Source of the DNA: NORP309 sp964352735
Lineage (GTDB): Bacteria > Pseudomonadota > Gammaproteobacteria > Xanthomonadales > Marinicellaceae
Length of the DNA stretch: 64,000 nucleotides
Assembly: GCA_964352735.1 (NCBI GenBank)
Contig: CAYGTC010000012.1
Coordinates: forward strand, 18,933 to 82,932
Direction: 5' to 3'
This document shows, piece by piece, positions 53,277 through 63,851 of this stretch. A program made the translations under genes and the position numbers. The notes under the pieces are model-generated. The model was given only the letters and a program-made list of their open reading frames with translations, was not told where the DNA came from and did not search any database. Positions within the stretch are counted from its first letter, which is position 1. Every line of letters begins with the position of its first letter.

Positions 53277-54070
53277 GTTAATATCATGTATTTTTGCCAT
53301 TGGTGTTTAATTTGTGCAATCACCGGGCTGTCATTTTTAAACATCAATGTATCATCGATATATTTAATTTCATTGAAACCTTGAAGACTATTAGAAACCA
53401 TCATGCCATGATAATGAGACAAGCTTTCAAAAGCAATTTTTTTCCAGTTTATTTGAAATCCTTGAGACATCAACCACCTTATTGCAACACCATAAACCCC
53501 ACAATTATCCAATAATGGCGTGTAGATTTCATCATTTTTAATTAAGATCACATTTTTGCTGATGGTTTCAATAACACAACCATTGTGATCTAACATCAAC
53601 GCATCAGTAAAATCTACGTGTTGTAACTGTTGAGCTGCCATCACTTGTTCTAATCGGTTCAGGTGTTTTAATCCTGCCAAGTTTGTTTGCCTTGAAAGCC
53701 TAACATCACTGACGGTCAACCTTTGATTGACCGTCAGTGACTGATAGCTATTCACCATGAGATAATAAGCAATTGATCGTGAATTACTGCCATAGCCTCT
53801 ATTAAAATCATCCCTAAACACCACCAGTTTTGCCACATACATCTTGTCATCAGTAACCAAAGACAATAATTTTTGCAATACTTGAACCTCATCTATTGCT
53901 TGCAAATTCAGCCTTGATAAACCATTTTGCAACCTTTCCATATGAAACGACCACAATGGCACTCGCCCATCTTTAAGCAACATCGTTTCAAAAAGGCCAT
54001 CACCGTAATTGACAGCTCTATTGGCAAAGCATTGCTGGGCTGTTATTGGGAATGATGAATAAAACTTCAT
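53273..54070 (-). CDS. pabC: Aminodeoxychorismate lyase
   Basis: A fold-type IV PLP enzyme that releases 4-aminobenzoate and pyruvate from aminodeoxychorismate, for folate. Motifs: NRAVNYGDGLFETM, the lysine segment LAGLKHLNRLEQVMA, and SKNVILIKN. It follows pabB by seven bases, so both steps of p-aminobenzoate synthesis are co-expressed. Confidence 0.9.
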   Translation of the reverse strand: MKFYSSFPITAQQCFANRAVNYGDGLFETMLLKDGRVPLWSFHMERLQNGLSRLNLQAIDEVQVLQKLLSLVTDDKMYVAKLVVFRDDFNRGYGSNSRSIAYYLMVNSYQSLTVNQRLTVSDVRLSRQTNLAGLKHLNRLEQVMAAQQLQHVDFTDALMLDHNGCVIETISKNVILIKNDEIYTPLLDNCGVYGVAIRWLMSQGFQINWKKIAFESLSHYHGMMVSNSLQGFNEIKYIDDTLMFKNDSPVIAQIKHQWQKYMILT

Positions 54071-54077
54071 GGTAAGC

Positions 54078-55388
54078 TTATAAACTGCTGATCAATGCTT
54101 GCGCTTTATAGTATGATTCTTTCGCTTCATTTTCTGCAATAGAGTCATAGACAACTCCTGCTCCTGCTTGAAAAGTGAGTTGTTGATGCGACAAAGTGAA
54201 AGTTCTGATCAGTATATTCAGATCCATTCTTCCGTCATCTGTAATATAACCAAATGATCCGGTATATGCACCTCTTGGTTGAGACTCTAACTCGTCAATG
54301 ATTTGCATACAACGGATTTTTGGACAACCGGTAATGGTTCCTCCAGGAAAGGTTGCCTTTATAACATCATAATAAGTCGTTTGCTCTGCTAATTCAGCTG
54401 AAATATTCGAGACAATGTGATGTACTTTTGTATAGGATTCTACTACCATCAACTCATCAACTCTCACACTTCCAATTGCACTAACACGACCCAAATCATT
54501 GCGTTCCAAATCAATTAACATGATATGTTCTGCTTGTTCCTTAGGATTGTTGATTAACTCTTTTATTAAGGCTTGATCTTTAACTTTATCATCGCTTCTT
54601 GGGCGCGTACCGGCTATTGGTCTGGTTTCAATCACATTATCACTGACTTTGATGAGGCGTTCAGGCGATGAACTGATCACAGCAAAATTATCAATATGAA
54701 GAAGCCCAGCAAAAGGCGCAGGATTATTTTGAGACAGAGCGTCGTATAATGCAAAACAATCTATATAGTCATCTGAATTAATGCGCCATTGCCTAGCTAA
54801 ATTGACTTGATACACATCTCCTGATTGTATGTATTCTTTGATTCTGTTGACATGTTTGATATAGCTTTCAATGTCATCAGGGATTACCTCTAACTGACAT
54901 TGTTGCGCTGCACAATCCTTTGCTGTTGTTTTTTGAGTATTGATCACCTTCAATAAATCATTCATTCTAAATTCTGAATCTGCAACGACCCAAGCCTGGT
55001 TATCTATGTGATCAACGACAACTGCCGACTGGCAACGAATTGCTATCGCTAAGGGTTGGTTCTCATCATGTTTTATGGATTTTAAAGAAGGCTCCCAAGC
55101 TTTAACACAAGAATAACTGAGATACAATAACCAACCAGATATGAAGGGCAAACAATCATGCTGTTGGGGCATAATCAGTTTATCAAATAACGCCAGTAAT
55201 TTATGTAGTTCAGGCTCAGTATTTGCCACCACGGGTTGTTCTGATTGTGCCAATAACAAACTGAATCTTCCAGTGGTTTCATTATGTATGTGGCTATTAA
55301 ACAACCCAGGAAAAACATCAGAATGAGATTTCATCAAGCTGACCAAATCAGGAATATAACCCAACTTGGCTTTATAGTTTTGTGACAT
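54078..55388 (-). CDS. pabB: Aminodeoxychorismate synthase component I
   Basis: A chorismate-binding enzyme that uses ammonia from PabA to form aminodeoxychorismate. Motifs: GDVYQVNLARQW, ETRPIAGTRPR, LIDLERNDLGRV, VHHIVSNISAEL and TFPGGTITGCPKIRCM. PIAGTRPR with the Lys of GCPKIR favours PabB over TrpE, in which the corresponding residue differs; gene context with pabC agrees. 436 aa. It follows fabF by eight bases. Confidence 0.88.
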   Translation of the reverse strand: MSQNYKAKLGYIPDLVSLMKSHSDVFPGLFNSHIHNETTGRFSLLLAQSEQPVVANTEPELHKLLALFDKLIMPQQHDCLPFISGWLLYLSYSCVKAWEPSLKSIKHDENQPLAIAIRCQSAVVVDHIDNQAWVVADSEFRMNDLLKVINTQKTTAKDCAAQQCQLEVIPDDIESYIKHVNRIKEYIQSGDVYQVNLARQWRINSDDYIDCFALYDALSQNNPAPFAGLLHIDNFAVISSSPERLIKVSDNVIETRPIAGTRPRSDDKVKDQALIKELINNPKEQAEHIMLIDLERNDLGRVSAIGSVRVDELMVVESYTKVHHIVSNISAELAEQTTYYDVIKATFPGGTITGCPKIRCMQIIDELESQPRGAYTGSFGYITDDGRMDLNILIRTFTLSHQQLTFQAGAGVVYDSIAENEAKESYYKAQALISSL

Positions 55389-55396
55389 TGGCCCGA

Positions 55397-56635
55397 CTAA
55401 ATTTTTTCAAAAATTATGGTTGCATTGGTTCCGCCAAATCCAAATGAATTTGACATGGCCACATTGACTTGTGATTCTCTGGATGTGTTAGCAATATAAT
55501 CCAAATCACAGCCTTCACCAGGATTGTGTAAATTAATGGTACCCGGTAAAACACTGTCCTTGATAGACATCAAACTGAAAATCGCTTCAACCCCCCCAGC
55601 TGCACCCAACAAATGACCGGTTATTGATTTAGTAGAACCCACAGCTGTGTTATAGGCATGATTACCCATTGCTAATTTAATGGCCTCTGTTTCAGCGCGA
55701 TCACCCAACGGAGTTGAGGTACCATGGGCGTTGATATAGTCAATTTTTTGAGGAGACAATTTTGCATCTTTCATGGCATTTACCATGCATCTTGCAGCCC
55801 CCTCTCCACCAGGAGAAGGCGAAGTCATGTGATGGGCATCAGAACTCATACCAAACCCAGAAATTTCAGCATAGATATTTGCACCACGTGCCTTTGCATA
55901 CTCATATTCCTCAAGGACTAAAACACCTGCACCATCTCCTAATACGAACCCATCTCTATCTCTATCCCAAGGCCTTGAAGCAGACTTAGGGTCATCATTT
56001 CTGGTTGAAAGCGCTTTAGATGAACAGAAACCACCAATAGCCAGAGGGGTTGTTGCGTACTCACAGCCTCCACAGACCATGACATCAGCATCACCATAAG
56101 CAATGGTTCTGAAACCAAGTCCGATGTTATGTGTTGCTGTTGAACATGCAGTAACAGCCGACAAGCTTGGCCCTTTCATGCCATACATGATGGACAAATG
56201 TCCTCCAGCCATGTTAATAATGGTACTGGGAACAAAAAACGGAGAAATCCTTTTGGGCCCTTTTTCTATCCATGTTTCAGTGGTTTTTTGAATTCCATAT
56301 ATGCCGCCAATTCCAGCACCCAAGTAAACTCCTATTCTTTCCTCATTACTTTCATTAATGGTTAAACCTGCATCATTAATTGCATCGACTCCTGCTACGA
56401 TGCCATAATGCATAAATGGGTCCATTTTTCTTATTTCTTTTTTCTTGAGATAATTTTCAACCAACAACCCTTTCACTTCTCCAGCAATCGTTGAAGCAAA
56501 ACCATTGACATCAAAATGTGTCAACTGATCAATTCCACTGTTGCCTTCTTTAATGTTTTCCCATGCGATATTTAATGAATTACCAACTGGTGAGACGATT
56601 CCCAGTCCAGTAACAACTACTCTTCGACGACTCAT
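55397..56635 (-). CDS. fabF: 3-oxoacyl-ACP synthase II
   Basis: An elongating condensing enzyme of fatty acid synthesis. Catalytic Cys in VTACSTATHNIG (about 165), His in NAHGTSTPLGD (about 305) and His in KSITGHLLGAAGG (about 342), with the closing SNSFGFGGTNA. 412 aa. It is downstream of acpP across a probable attenuator. Confidence 0.97.
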   Translation of the reverse strand: MSRRRVVVTGLGIVSPVGNSLNIAWENIKEGNSGIDQLTHFDVNGFASTIAGEVKGLLVENYLKKKEIRKMDPFMHYGIVAGVDAINDAGLTINESNEERIGVYLGAGIGGIYGIQKTTETWIEKGPKRISPFFVPSTIINMAGGHLSIMYGMKGPSLSAVTACSTATHNIGLGFRTIAYGDADVMVCGGCEYATTPLAIGGFCSSKALSTRNDDPKSASRPWDRDRDGFVLGDGAGVLVLEEYEYAKARGANIYAEISGFGMSSDAHHMTSPSPGGEGAARCMVNAMKDAKLSPQKIDYINAHGTSTPLGDRAETEAIKLAMGNHAYNTAVGSTKSITGHLLGAAGGVEAIFSLMSIKDSVLPGTINLHNPGEGCDLDYIANTSRESQVNVAMSNSFGFGGTNATIIFEKI

Positions 56636-56727
56636 AAATTTTAAATTTCCTCAAATTAAACCGAAGTTATAAACCAGTTTTTAAATCAATTTCTTTACTA
56701 AATCTTTGTTAAAAAATTACAAAAAAA

Positions 56728-56754
56728 AAGCCACGTAATTAAATCACGCAGCTT
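56728..56754 (-). terminator. Terminator/attenuator between acpP and fabF
   Basis: An imperfect stem, AAGC-CA-CGT (56728-56736) with ACG-CA-GCTT (56746-56754), followed on the minus strand by nine T. It would raise acpP messenger over fabF, as expected for the abundant carrier protein. Confidence 0.6.
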
Positions 56755-56777
56755 TATATAAACGCTAAAATTCCGTA

Positions 56778-57017
56778 TTATGCGTTAGCTGATACGTAAT
56801 CAATGGCTTGTTGAACTGTTGTTATTTTATCAGCATCAGACTCAGGAATTTCACAATCAAACTCTTCTTCAAGTGCCATAACCAATTCAACTGTATCCAA
56901 AGAATCAGCTCCCAAATCATCAACAAATGAAGAACCATTATTCAATTCACTTGATTCAACATCCAAGTCCAATTGCTCTACAATAATATCTTTAACGCGT
57001 TTTTCATAATCGCTCAT
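56778..57017 (-). CDS. acpP: Acyl carrier protein
   Basis: A small acidic carrier (79 aa). The phosphopantetheine Ser lies in DLGADSLDTVELVMALEEEF. It is upstream of fabF, the standard order. fabD and fabG, usually just before acpP, are not adjacent: the next gene upstream is an unrelated DUF4124 protein. Confidence 0.98.
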   Translation of the reverse strand: MSDYEKRVKDIIVEQLDLDVESSELNNGSSFVDDLGADSLDTVELVMALEEEFDCEIPESDADKITTVQQAIDYVSANA

Positions 57018-57202
57018 TTTATTTTAATCCCCTTGTGGTATGTAAATAAATAATTAGGCCGTATTTTATTCAATGATAATATAATAATCCAGCTTTATGA
57101 CATCATAAAAGTATTTATACATGTAAATGTTTGCATAAATTTCATTCAATTGTTACGAAACCAAAAAAATTTAGGTAGAAATCACATCCAAGTCAACCAT
57201 CT

Positions 57203-57832
57203 TTATTTGGTTGCATGCTTCTCAGCATTTATGGCTTCGCGATAAATTTCCAAATCTCTGACGAACTTTTCCTCGACCTTTTCAATTTCATCTTCTTTAT
57301 TTTTGATGAATTTGATTTGGTAGTCGATTTTCTCTTTGATCGTTGCTATTCTTGACTTGAGAGCACTTGAAACTTTTATGCCATTTCTTTCATTATCTGC
57401 AGCCATAGCCAACAATTGTTCTTTACTGGTTTTTTGAAAATTCAAACTCTGACGAGCCAACTCGATGTTTCTCTCCAAGGCAGCAATTCTTTCACTCTTT
57501 AATCGAGTTATTTGACCTTCGTTGGTATACGATTGTATGACTACCTTCCTTTGATGAGCCTCCTCTTTAGCTAACTTTTCAGATTCGATTTGACGCCTGC
57601 GTTCTGCTCTCTCTTGGCGAATTTCATCTTCATTTTTAATTCTGTCAACTTTTTCCAAAACAACGCCATCTTGATTCAGTTCTTCGTGTTTCTTCTTTAT
57701 TTGATCAGGCGGAACTTGATCACTGTAATGTACCTGACCATTTTCATCAACCCATTTATAAAGTTTTTTTGCCTCTATATTTCCACTAAAAAATATTAAA
57801 AACAGTATGGTTACTGTTAAAAATTTACTCAT
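57203..57832 (-). CDS. DUF4124 coiled-coil periplasmic protein
   Basis: Signal peptide (LTVTILFLIFFSGNIEA), then the DUF4124 motif KLYKWVDENGQVHYSDQVPP (about 22-41), then a long charged coiled coil (about 60-205) rich in Lys, Glu and Arg. The family is common and of unknown function. It is a single gene by spacing. Confidence 0.85.
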   Translation of the reverse strand: MSKFLTVTILFLIFFSGNIEAKKLYKWVDENGQVHYSDQVPPDQIKKKHEELNQDGVVLEKVDRIKNEDEIRQERAERRRQIESEKLAKEEAHQRKVVIQSYTNEGQITRLKSERIAALERNIELARQSLNFQKTSKEQLLAMAADNERNGIKVSSALKSRIATIKEKIDYQIKFIKNKEDEIEKVEEKFVRDLEIYREAINAEKHATK

Positions 57833-57915
57833 TATAAATTCCTCGATACATAAATTAACTACTAACGTAAAAATATTGTAGCATAAGAAAGATTAATGAC
57901 AGCTGAATCTGAATA

Positions 57916-59241
57916 TTATCTGACAAATAATGCCATAGATTCAACATGGGACGTGTGAGGAAACATATCCATAACACCAGCTTTGACCAGTTTAAAACCA
58001 AGTTCGTTAACCAATCTATCCGCATCTCTTGCTAAACTGGCCGGATGACAAGAGACATATAAAAGACAATCAGCCTTGGTCTCTGCAATCAATGGCAAGA
58101 CTTCCCAAGCCCCACTTCTGGGTGGATCAATCAGAACCTTATTGAAATCATGTTGAAACCAGTCAGAATTTTGATGATCTTGCCTTAAGTCAGCCTCATG
58201 GAAACTGACATTCTTCAGGTCATTTATTTCAGCATTATGAATCGCTCTTTCTACTAAGCTTTTTTCTCCTTCTATACCAACGACTGATTTGACATGTTTT
58301 GCCAGAGGTAAAGTGAAATTTCCCAACCCACAAAACAGATCTAAAATCACATCATTTTTATCAACTCTTAACAAAGACAAAGCCTGATTGATCATTTTCA
58401 TATTCATCCCAGCATTAACCTGAATAAAGTCATTGGGTAAAAATTCCATACGCACATCATAATCTGGCATGTCAAAATACAGTGGCCGATCTTTTTTTGT
58501 CATTTCAAAAACGGTCTTTGGCCCTTTTGACTGAGAATAAATTCTGACATCATATTGTTCAGCGAAATCCATCAAAACTTTTTTATCTTCTATCCCAATT
58601 GGCTTAAGGTGGCGGACAATTAAAGCCACATCATTATCCGCAACAGATGCCTCAATTTGAGCTACGTGCTGTTTGATTCTGAGTTGAGCAACCATCTCTG
58701 CCAACGGTTTTAACAACTCATCTAAGGGCCCCCGTAACACTTCACAGTAGTCCATATCGGCAACGTAACGACCATTTTTTTCTCGAAAACCAACTAAAAC
58801 TTTGTCTTTAGCAATGACCCAACGAACAGATAATCGGGCCCTACGGCGATAGTGCCATGATTGATCTGTCAGAGGTAACATCCATGATTCGGGTTCAATT
58901 TTTGCCATTTTTAACAGGTTCTGTTTTAAGGTATTTTGCTTAAAAGAGATTTGTTTTTCTGGAGACAAATGCATCATTGTACAGCCATTACATACATCAT
59001 AATATTGACACTGAGCTTCCACACGATCCTCAGAAGCTTCAATAACCTCAACAGTCTGCCCTTCTTCAAAGTTCTTATTGCCACCTGTATGCTTTACGAT
59101 AACCTTTTCCTTAGGTAAAGCCCCACTGACAAACATCACTTTGCCATCAACACGTGCAATGCCTCGACCATCATGACTGAGATCATCAATCACGACCTCT
59201 ATCGGCTGATCCATGAGTTTTCTTTTACGTCTACGCGCCAT
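57916..59241 (-). CDS. rlmD: 23S rRNA (uracil-1939-C5)-methyltransferase
   Basis: A SAM enzyme with an N-terminal TRAM domain, an iron-sulfur cluster site (CQYYDVCNGC, plus Cys in DMDYCEVL), the methyltransferase motif DLFCGLGNFTLPLA and the catalytic Cys in YVSCHPASLARD. 441 aa. RlmD is favoured over RlmC or TrmA by the TRAM domain together with the iron-sulfur cysteines. Confidence 0.92.
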   Translation of the reverse strand: MARRRKRKLMDQPIEVVIDDLSHDGRGIARVDGKVMFVSGALPKEKVIVKHTGGNKNFEEGQTVEVIEASEDRVEAQCQYYDVCNGCTMMHLSPEKQISFKQNTLKQNLLKMAKIEPESWMLPLTDQSWHYRRRARLSVRWVIAKDKVLVGFREKNGRYVADMDYCEVLRGPLDELLKPLAEMVAQLRIKQHVAQIEASVADNDVALIVRHLKPIGIEDKKVLMDFAEQYDVRIYSQSKGPKTVFEMTKKDRPLYFDMPDYDVRMEFLPNDFIQVNAGMNMKMINQALSLLRVDKNDVILDLFCGLGNFTLPLAKHVKSVVGIEGEKSLVERAIHNAEINDLKNVSFHEADLRQDHQNSDWFQHDFNKVLIDPPRSGAWEVLPLIAETKADCLLYVSCHPASLARDADRLVNELGFKLVKAGVMDMFPHTSHVESMALFVR

Positions 59242-59506
59242 ATTTTAATTGTCACTGTTAAAAGACTGCATTTTATAGAACAGATCTTTGTAGAACTATG
59301 ATATCAAGCAAAAATTAAATAAATACATCAAATTTTCGTTGAAAGCCTTATTAATATTCAGCCTGTGACAAATTGACCATTCTAATCTGACACATCAATT
59401 TTGTTTTTCATATCAAACAACCAACAAATGTCTTTATATTTTCTCATCTAAGAACAAATGGATTCAATCACACAGCTAAAATCAATGATATTATGAGTCC
59501 ATTACA

Positions 59507-60079
59507 CTATTTAGTTTGCCATGCACCTTCAGCATCTTGGTATTTCCATCCTTTGTGGGCTTGTTGCCTCCAAATTTTAACAAAAACCTGACGGATTTGC
59601 TCTTCCCAATCTGCATGACCATTGGCTACAGCCAGCTCTCTATATAAGGCCTTTCTGTCTTTATTGTCATCTGCCACCAATTTTTTAATTTTTTGCCTAT
59701 CTTTGAGAGGTAAACCCTTAACCTCAATAATATCAATAAAACCTTCATTACTGAACCCAATCACACCTGTATCCATGAAACCATTGATATCATCCTCATA
59801 ACGCTTTTGCATTCTTGTGGTAATTTCAGTTATTGCGGGTGATGAAATATTAACATTCACTTGAGCATGCGCTGATGAAACAAGCCAGTTCAACGGATTG
59901 AAGCGAAAGCCTTGAGGGTTATTGCCTCCTGTTACACCTGTATCATCACCAATGATTTTATTGACAATTTTTGATGCGGCATCTTCGGCTTCAGCGGCAG
60001 GGAAATAAACATTAATTGTTACACATGCTGTAGCAAATAAAAAGACGCTAAACAAAAGGGCAATGTTAAATTTTTTCAT
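59507..60079 (-). CDS. YdbL-like (DUF1318) lipoprotein
   Basis: Lipobox FATAC followed by VTINVYFPAAEAEDAA, the DUF1318 motif, at the N-terminus. The C-terminal half (about 85-185) has the LPLKDRQKIKKLVADDNKDR and LYRELAVANGH segments of YdbL. At 190 aa it is longer than E. coli YdbL (108) by a linker. Function unknown; YdbL is often found with the YdbH/YnbE intermembrane lipid transport genes, which are not in this window. Confidence 0.75.
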   Translation of the reverse strand: MKKFNIALLFSVFLFATACVTINVYFPAAEAEDAASKIVNKIIGDDTGVTGGNNPQGFRFNPLNWLVSSAHAQVNVNISSPAITEITTRMQKRYEDDINGFMDTGVIGFSNEGFIDIIEVKGLPLKDRQKIKKLVADDNKDRKALYRELAVANGHADWEEQIRQVFVKIWRQQAHKGWKYQDAEGAWQTK

Positions 60080-60156
60080 AATAATGCTCTGAATTTCATG
60101 TTAAAAAAAAATGATTATAGCAAAGTTAATGAAACATAAGCTGAACAATCATCAAA

Positions 60157-62751
60157 TTATTGATCACAAACAAAATCCAATAATAAAGGTGAAGTCAAGC
60201 GCGTTATGTCATACTGCCCTATTCCAAAGTTTTCATCAGGTGATTCATAATTAATCACCCCATGTCCAGCACAGTTCAATTGCATATGCACTGTTCCCCA
60301 TGGAACTATATTGACGTCTTCTGGATCAAAATCTTCACCAAACATCCCTCCATTGGTGGTAACGACATTATCAAATATGAGGGTAATTTCATTACCACTC
60401 TGACTGATAACACCATCTGAATCAAGCAACCACATCAACTGTCCATTAACATCATACGTATACCATACTAAAACGGCCCTGCCATCAGTGAGTATCTCTA
60501 TGATATATCCTTCTCCACTGCGCATGGGATCATACCAAGAACCTGTGATGAGGCCATCTGGCTCATTCACTTGTTCATCAGAATTGACAATATCATCATT
60601 AATGGCGCCTTTGACATAACTGAGTCTTTGTAAGTTTGTTCTTAATTTTTTACCATCTGTATCGGTGAATAACACTTGAGCAGTTCTATCCACTTCGTGT
60701 ATACCAATAGCCGGTTCACGTAAATCACCACCTGAAAAAATAATTCTTATTGATCCAAATTCCTCAAAAACGATATTATTGGCATCAAAGTCTGCACCAA
60801 AAATACCACCATTGGCTTGTGTTAAGTTATCAACAGTGATCACATTACCCATATATTGGCCTAAACCAGACAACCACCTTTGCTGTCCTTGAGCATCATA
60901 GGTAAACCATTGTAACCACACATTATTGTTATCCAGTAACTCATATGAAAAACCCTCACCATTGCGGTCAGGATCAAAATACAACCCTGTTGCTTGAACC
61001 AAAGGGGCAAAATCATGTGAACTACTTTGTCCCAATTCAGTCGAATAACTGCGATCAATGCCACCGCTTATAGAGGCTAAACCACTGTTATTCTCATAGT
61101 TTTTCCACGTACCATCAGCCCATGTGACAACTGTAGACGGATCGGCATCAAGTTTTTGTCGAATCATATCTTCAACATTGATTGACCAACTGAGTTGTGC
61201 ATTCTCTGTAATTTTTAAATTTTCAGGCACTGTGAAATCGATGGTAAAAGTATCATCTTTGTAATACTGATATGAAAATGCATCAGCCGTTTTTTCATTA
61301 AGCCAACGCCCATTAGTCATATTTAATTCAACATCCGCACCATCAAAACTGGCTGTAATCACTGGGTTTAATGGAAAAATAACAGGGTTAGTAATCTGAC
61401 CTTGTAAATGAACCACCTCATTGTCATCATTGCGCATACGCATTGGTTTATCAAACCCAACAATCAAGCTATATTCACCACCTGATAAAAGTTTATCAAC
61501 CTGGTTGCTGTATAAAGTTCTAGCCTCATCACTTTGTATGTCCCAATTGGCATCATAAATCACAGCTCGAGTATTTTTATCAACAACAACAAAAGATGTG
61601 ACTGATGGGGGCCCAGCTTGCCCATACCATGTGACCATGAATGTTTCTGCCAATTGTTCTCTCACCCGCCTAACTTCAGATTCTGGTAAAATAAAACCGT
61701 CATGACTATTAATACGAAATCCACCATACTCACCCCCTCCAGCAGCAGATGGTTCAACCTCAAGTGTCCAAGAAGGAATTTCATATTCAGTTGCAAAATA
61801 TTCCGTAGTGGTTCCTATACCTCTCCCTTCCATATCTGGTTGCTCAATGTAATTTTTTGCAGCAGGAAAAGCACGGTGATGCGTCGTAAAATCCTGTAAC
61901 AACCTGGATTGCAAAATATTGGTGTTACCGTTATCGGTTCTGACAGAAAAGTGTACAGTAGTATAAGAATGTACATCTGTATAAACCCTCAATTGATCGC
62001 GATCAATCAACTCAGCAGCATTCAGGCGTGCTTGCGTTTCAGGCTCTGAATGAACAAAGGCACCATGGTGAACAATCGATCCAACATCAGCTGAAGAACT
62101 GTTTGATGTTGACCAATAAGGCGCATTATTGCGGTTCAAATCCACACCCAATGAATGATCTGCAAAAGTCATTAAATCTTCATCGACATTCAGCATATTT
62201 TTGCGTCTCATGCGCCCATCTCTTGGCAGACCTTGAATAAGCCAGTTCTGTGCAGGATACCTTTGCGTTTGTAAAAAACCATCAACATTATTGACAGGCA
62301 CTGCTATTATGGTCGTGTTTTCTAATAAATACTGGTGTAATGATTGATCCTGAGCATTTTCATTCAAGGTTTCCATAATCCCAGTTAAAACTTCAGGGGA
62401 TTGCCATTCACGTGCGTGGATGCCGCCATTGACCAACATGGCTCCTTCTTTTACCCCATATTTGGTTCTATTGTCTTGATCACTTAATATATAAGCCCAA
62501 ATATCCCTGTCATAGTGTGTTGCACCAACCACTTGGCCTGATATATAGGGGTTATTTAACGCCATAGACTGATGTTTTGCAAATAAGCCGTCATATGATC
62601 TAAATCCATCAAAAGGTTCTGGGGTATTAACTGGTATAGGAACGGGATACCCCAAACCCAGTGTCCCGTTATCCTCAGTCCATGGAACCAAAATTTGAGA
62701 AAAACTGGAATGACTGGCAAGTAATAATAATCCACATATTATCTTTTTCAT
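60157..62751 (-). CDS. Secreted M14 zinc carboxypeptidase
   Basis: Signal peptide (IICGLLLLASHSSFS), then an M14 domain with zinc ligands His and Glu in HAREWQSPE (about 107) and His in TDVHSY (about 260), and the catalytic Glu in WTLEVEPS (about 330). A beta-sandwich region follows (about 400-580), then two copies of the module also found in the protein at 9729-12368: GLYFDPDRNGEGF (about 587) and GSWYDPMRSGEGY (about 735). ATG 62751 overlaps the upstream stop as ATGA; the frame's earlier start at 62781 is less likely. Substrate preference cannot be read. Confidence 0.88.
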   Translation of the reverse strand: MKKIICGLLLLASHSSFSQILVPWTEDNGTLGLGYPVPIPVNTPEPFDGFRSYDGLFAKHQSMALNNPYISGQVVGATHYDRDIWAYILSDQDNRTKYGVKEGAMLVNGGIHAREWQSPEVLTGIMETLNENAQDQSLHQYLLENTTIIAVPVNNVDGFLQTQRYPAQNWLIQGLPRDGRMRRKNMLNVDEDLMTFADHSLGVDLNRNNAPYWSTSNSSSADVGSIVHHGAFVHSEPETQARLNAAELIDRDQLRVYTDVHSYTTVHFSVRTDNGNTNILQSRLLQDFTTHHRAFPAAKNYIEQPDMEGRGIGTTTEYFATEYEIPSWTLEVEPSAAGGGEYGGFRINSHDGFILPESEVRRVREQLAETFMVTWYGQAGPPSVTSFVVVDKNTRAVIYDANWDIQSDEARTLYSNQVDKLLSGGEYSLIVGFDKPMRMRNDDNEVVHLQGQITNPVIFPLNPVITASFDGADVELNMTNGRWLNEKTADAFSYQYYKDDTFTIDFTVPENLKITENAQLSWSINVEDMIRQKLDADPSTVVTWADGTWKNYENNSGLASISGGIDRSYSTELGQSSSHDFAPLVQATGLYFDPDRNGEGFSYELLDNNNVWLQWFTYDAQGQQRWLSGLGQYMGNVITVDNLTQANGGIFGADFDANNIVFEEFGSIRIIFSGGDLREPAIGIHEVDRTAQVLFTDTDGKKLRTNLQRLSYVKGAINDDIVNSDEQVNEPDGLITGSWYDPMRSGEGYIIEILTDGRAVLVWYTYDVNGQLMWLLDSDGVISQSGNEITLIFDNVVTTNGGMFGEDFDPEDVNIVPWGTVHMQLNCAGHGVINYESPDENFGIGQYDITRLTSPLLLDFVCDQ

Positions 62752-63851
62752 TGTAGCGCTCCTGCAAAATGACTTAACCACAATCGCGTAGACTTATCGA
62801 GTTGTTTACTGTCGATACGATCTAATAATACTTTTGCTTCATGATGCTTACTCAATTTCAGTACATATACAATATTTTTCTTTTCCAGTGCGCTTTTGCT
62901 GGCATTGAACCTTTGATACAATTCATACATGACTTTGGGTTGTTTGGTTTGGGCCAGGGCAAACCCAGCCTGACTTGCATAGTTCTTATCAGATAACATG
63001 TTTATCAAAAGTTCCGAAACTGTGTCGCTGCTGTCAACGAACTCAGCCAACATACTGATGGCAAATCTTTGATGTTTTTTCTGAGCCAAAGACTCAATCA
63101 ACATTTCAATCACAAATCCTTCTGAAAAATGCTGAGATATATACCTTAATATGTATTGACCTGCTGATTTATCGACATAAGTCAATGCAGCCTTCGCCAA
63201 CTCTTGATCTCCAACCATGAATACATAACGGCTGATAAATCGATCCAATCCAATCATATTTTCGTGATCATGTGATAAAAAGTCACTGATTTTCTGCTGA
63301 CTGGTTTGTGTTAAGTCTTTTATACTCTTTTTCAAACCTTCCCATACTGGGCGTTCTAGCCCTTGCAATTTAAACTTTAAAGACAATAATGTTTTTACAG
63401 GAGCATCATTAAACGCCTGTAAATAATGATTGTGAGATTTTTGTGCTAACCAAATGTTTTCAATGCCTAGTGCTTTATTTTTGATATCAAAAACAGGGAC
63501 ATGTAATCGACCTTCCTCATGAAGTTTAAACGATTGAATTTCATAGGCTTTGAGGGCATTGACTGCATCCAATAAAAAAGGCAATTGAGGATACTGGGCA
63601 ATTTCATTCAACAAAGTAAAGAGTTGATATTCTTTAATAATAATGTTGTCATCTGAATGCTCTTTAAGACTTAAAAAATCATTCAAATAACGTTGTGGAT
63701 TTTCAGTAGTAAAATAACCCCGAACAAAATCACTTGCCTGCATGTTAACTCTGTCGTCAATCATATTCTGTAGTTGTTGATTAGAATAATTGACGGCAAG
63801 AACTTGGGTTGACAAACCCAATATAAGTATAAATATTTTGAAACCAGACAT
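62748..63851 (-). CDS. Exported helical-repeat protein of unknown function
   Basis: Signal peptide (FILILGLSTQVLA) followed by about 345 residues of mostly helical, HEAT-like pairs (for example MLSDKNYASQAGFALAQTKQ). No catalytic motif is visible. It is translationally coupled to the M14 carboxypeptidase (ATGA overlap), so it may help that enzyme fold, be exported or be inhibited; that is an inference. Confidence 0.65.
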   Translation of the reverse strand: MSGFKIFILILGLSTQVLAVNYSNQQLQNMIDDRVNMQASDFVRGYFTTENPQRYLNDFLSLKEHSDDNIIIKEYQLFTLLNEIAQYPQLPFLLDAVNALKAYEIQSFKLHEEGRLHVPVFDIKNKALGIENIWLAQKSHNHYLQAFNDAPVKTLLSLKFKLQGLERPVWEGLKKSIKDLTQTSQQKISDFLSHDHENMIGLDRFISRYVFMVGDQELAKAALTYVDKSAGQYILRYISQHFSEGFVIEMLIESLAQKKHQRFAISMLAEFVDSSDTVSELLINMLSDKNYASQAGFALAQTKQPKVMYELYQRFNASKSALEKKNIVYVLKLSKHHEAKVLLDRIDSKQLDKSTRLWLSHFAGALQ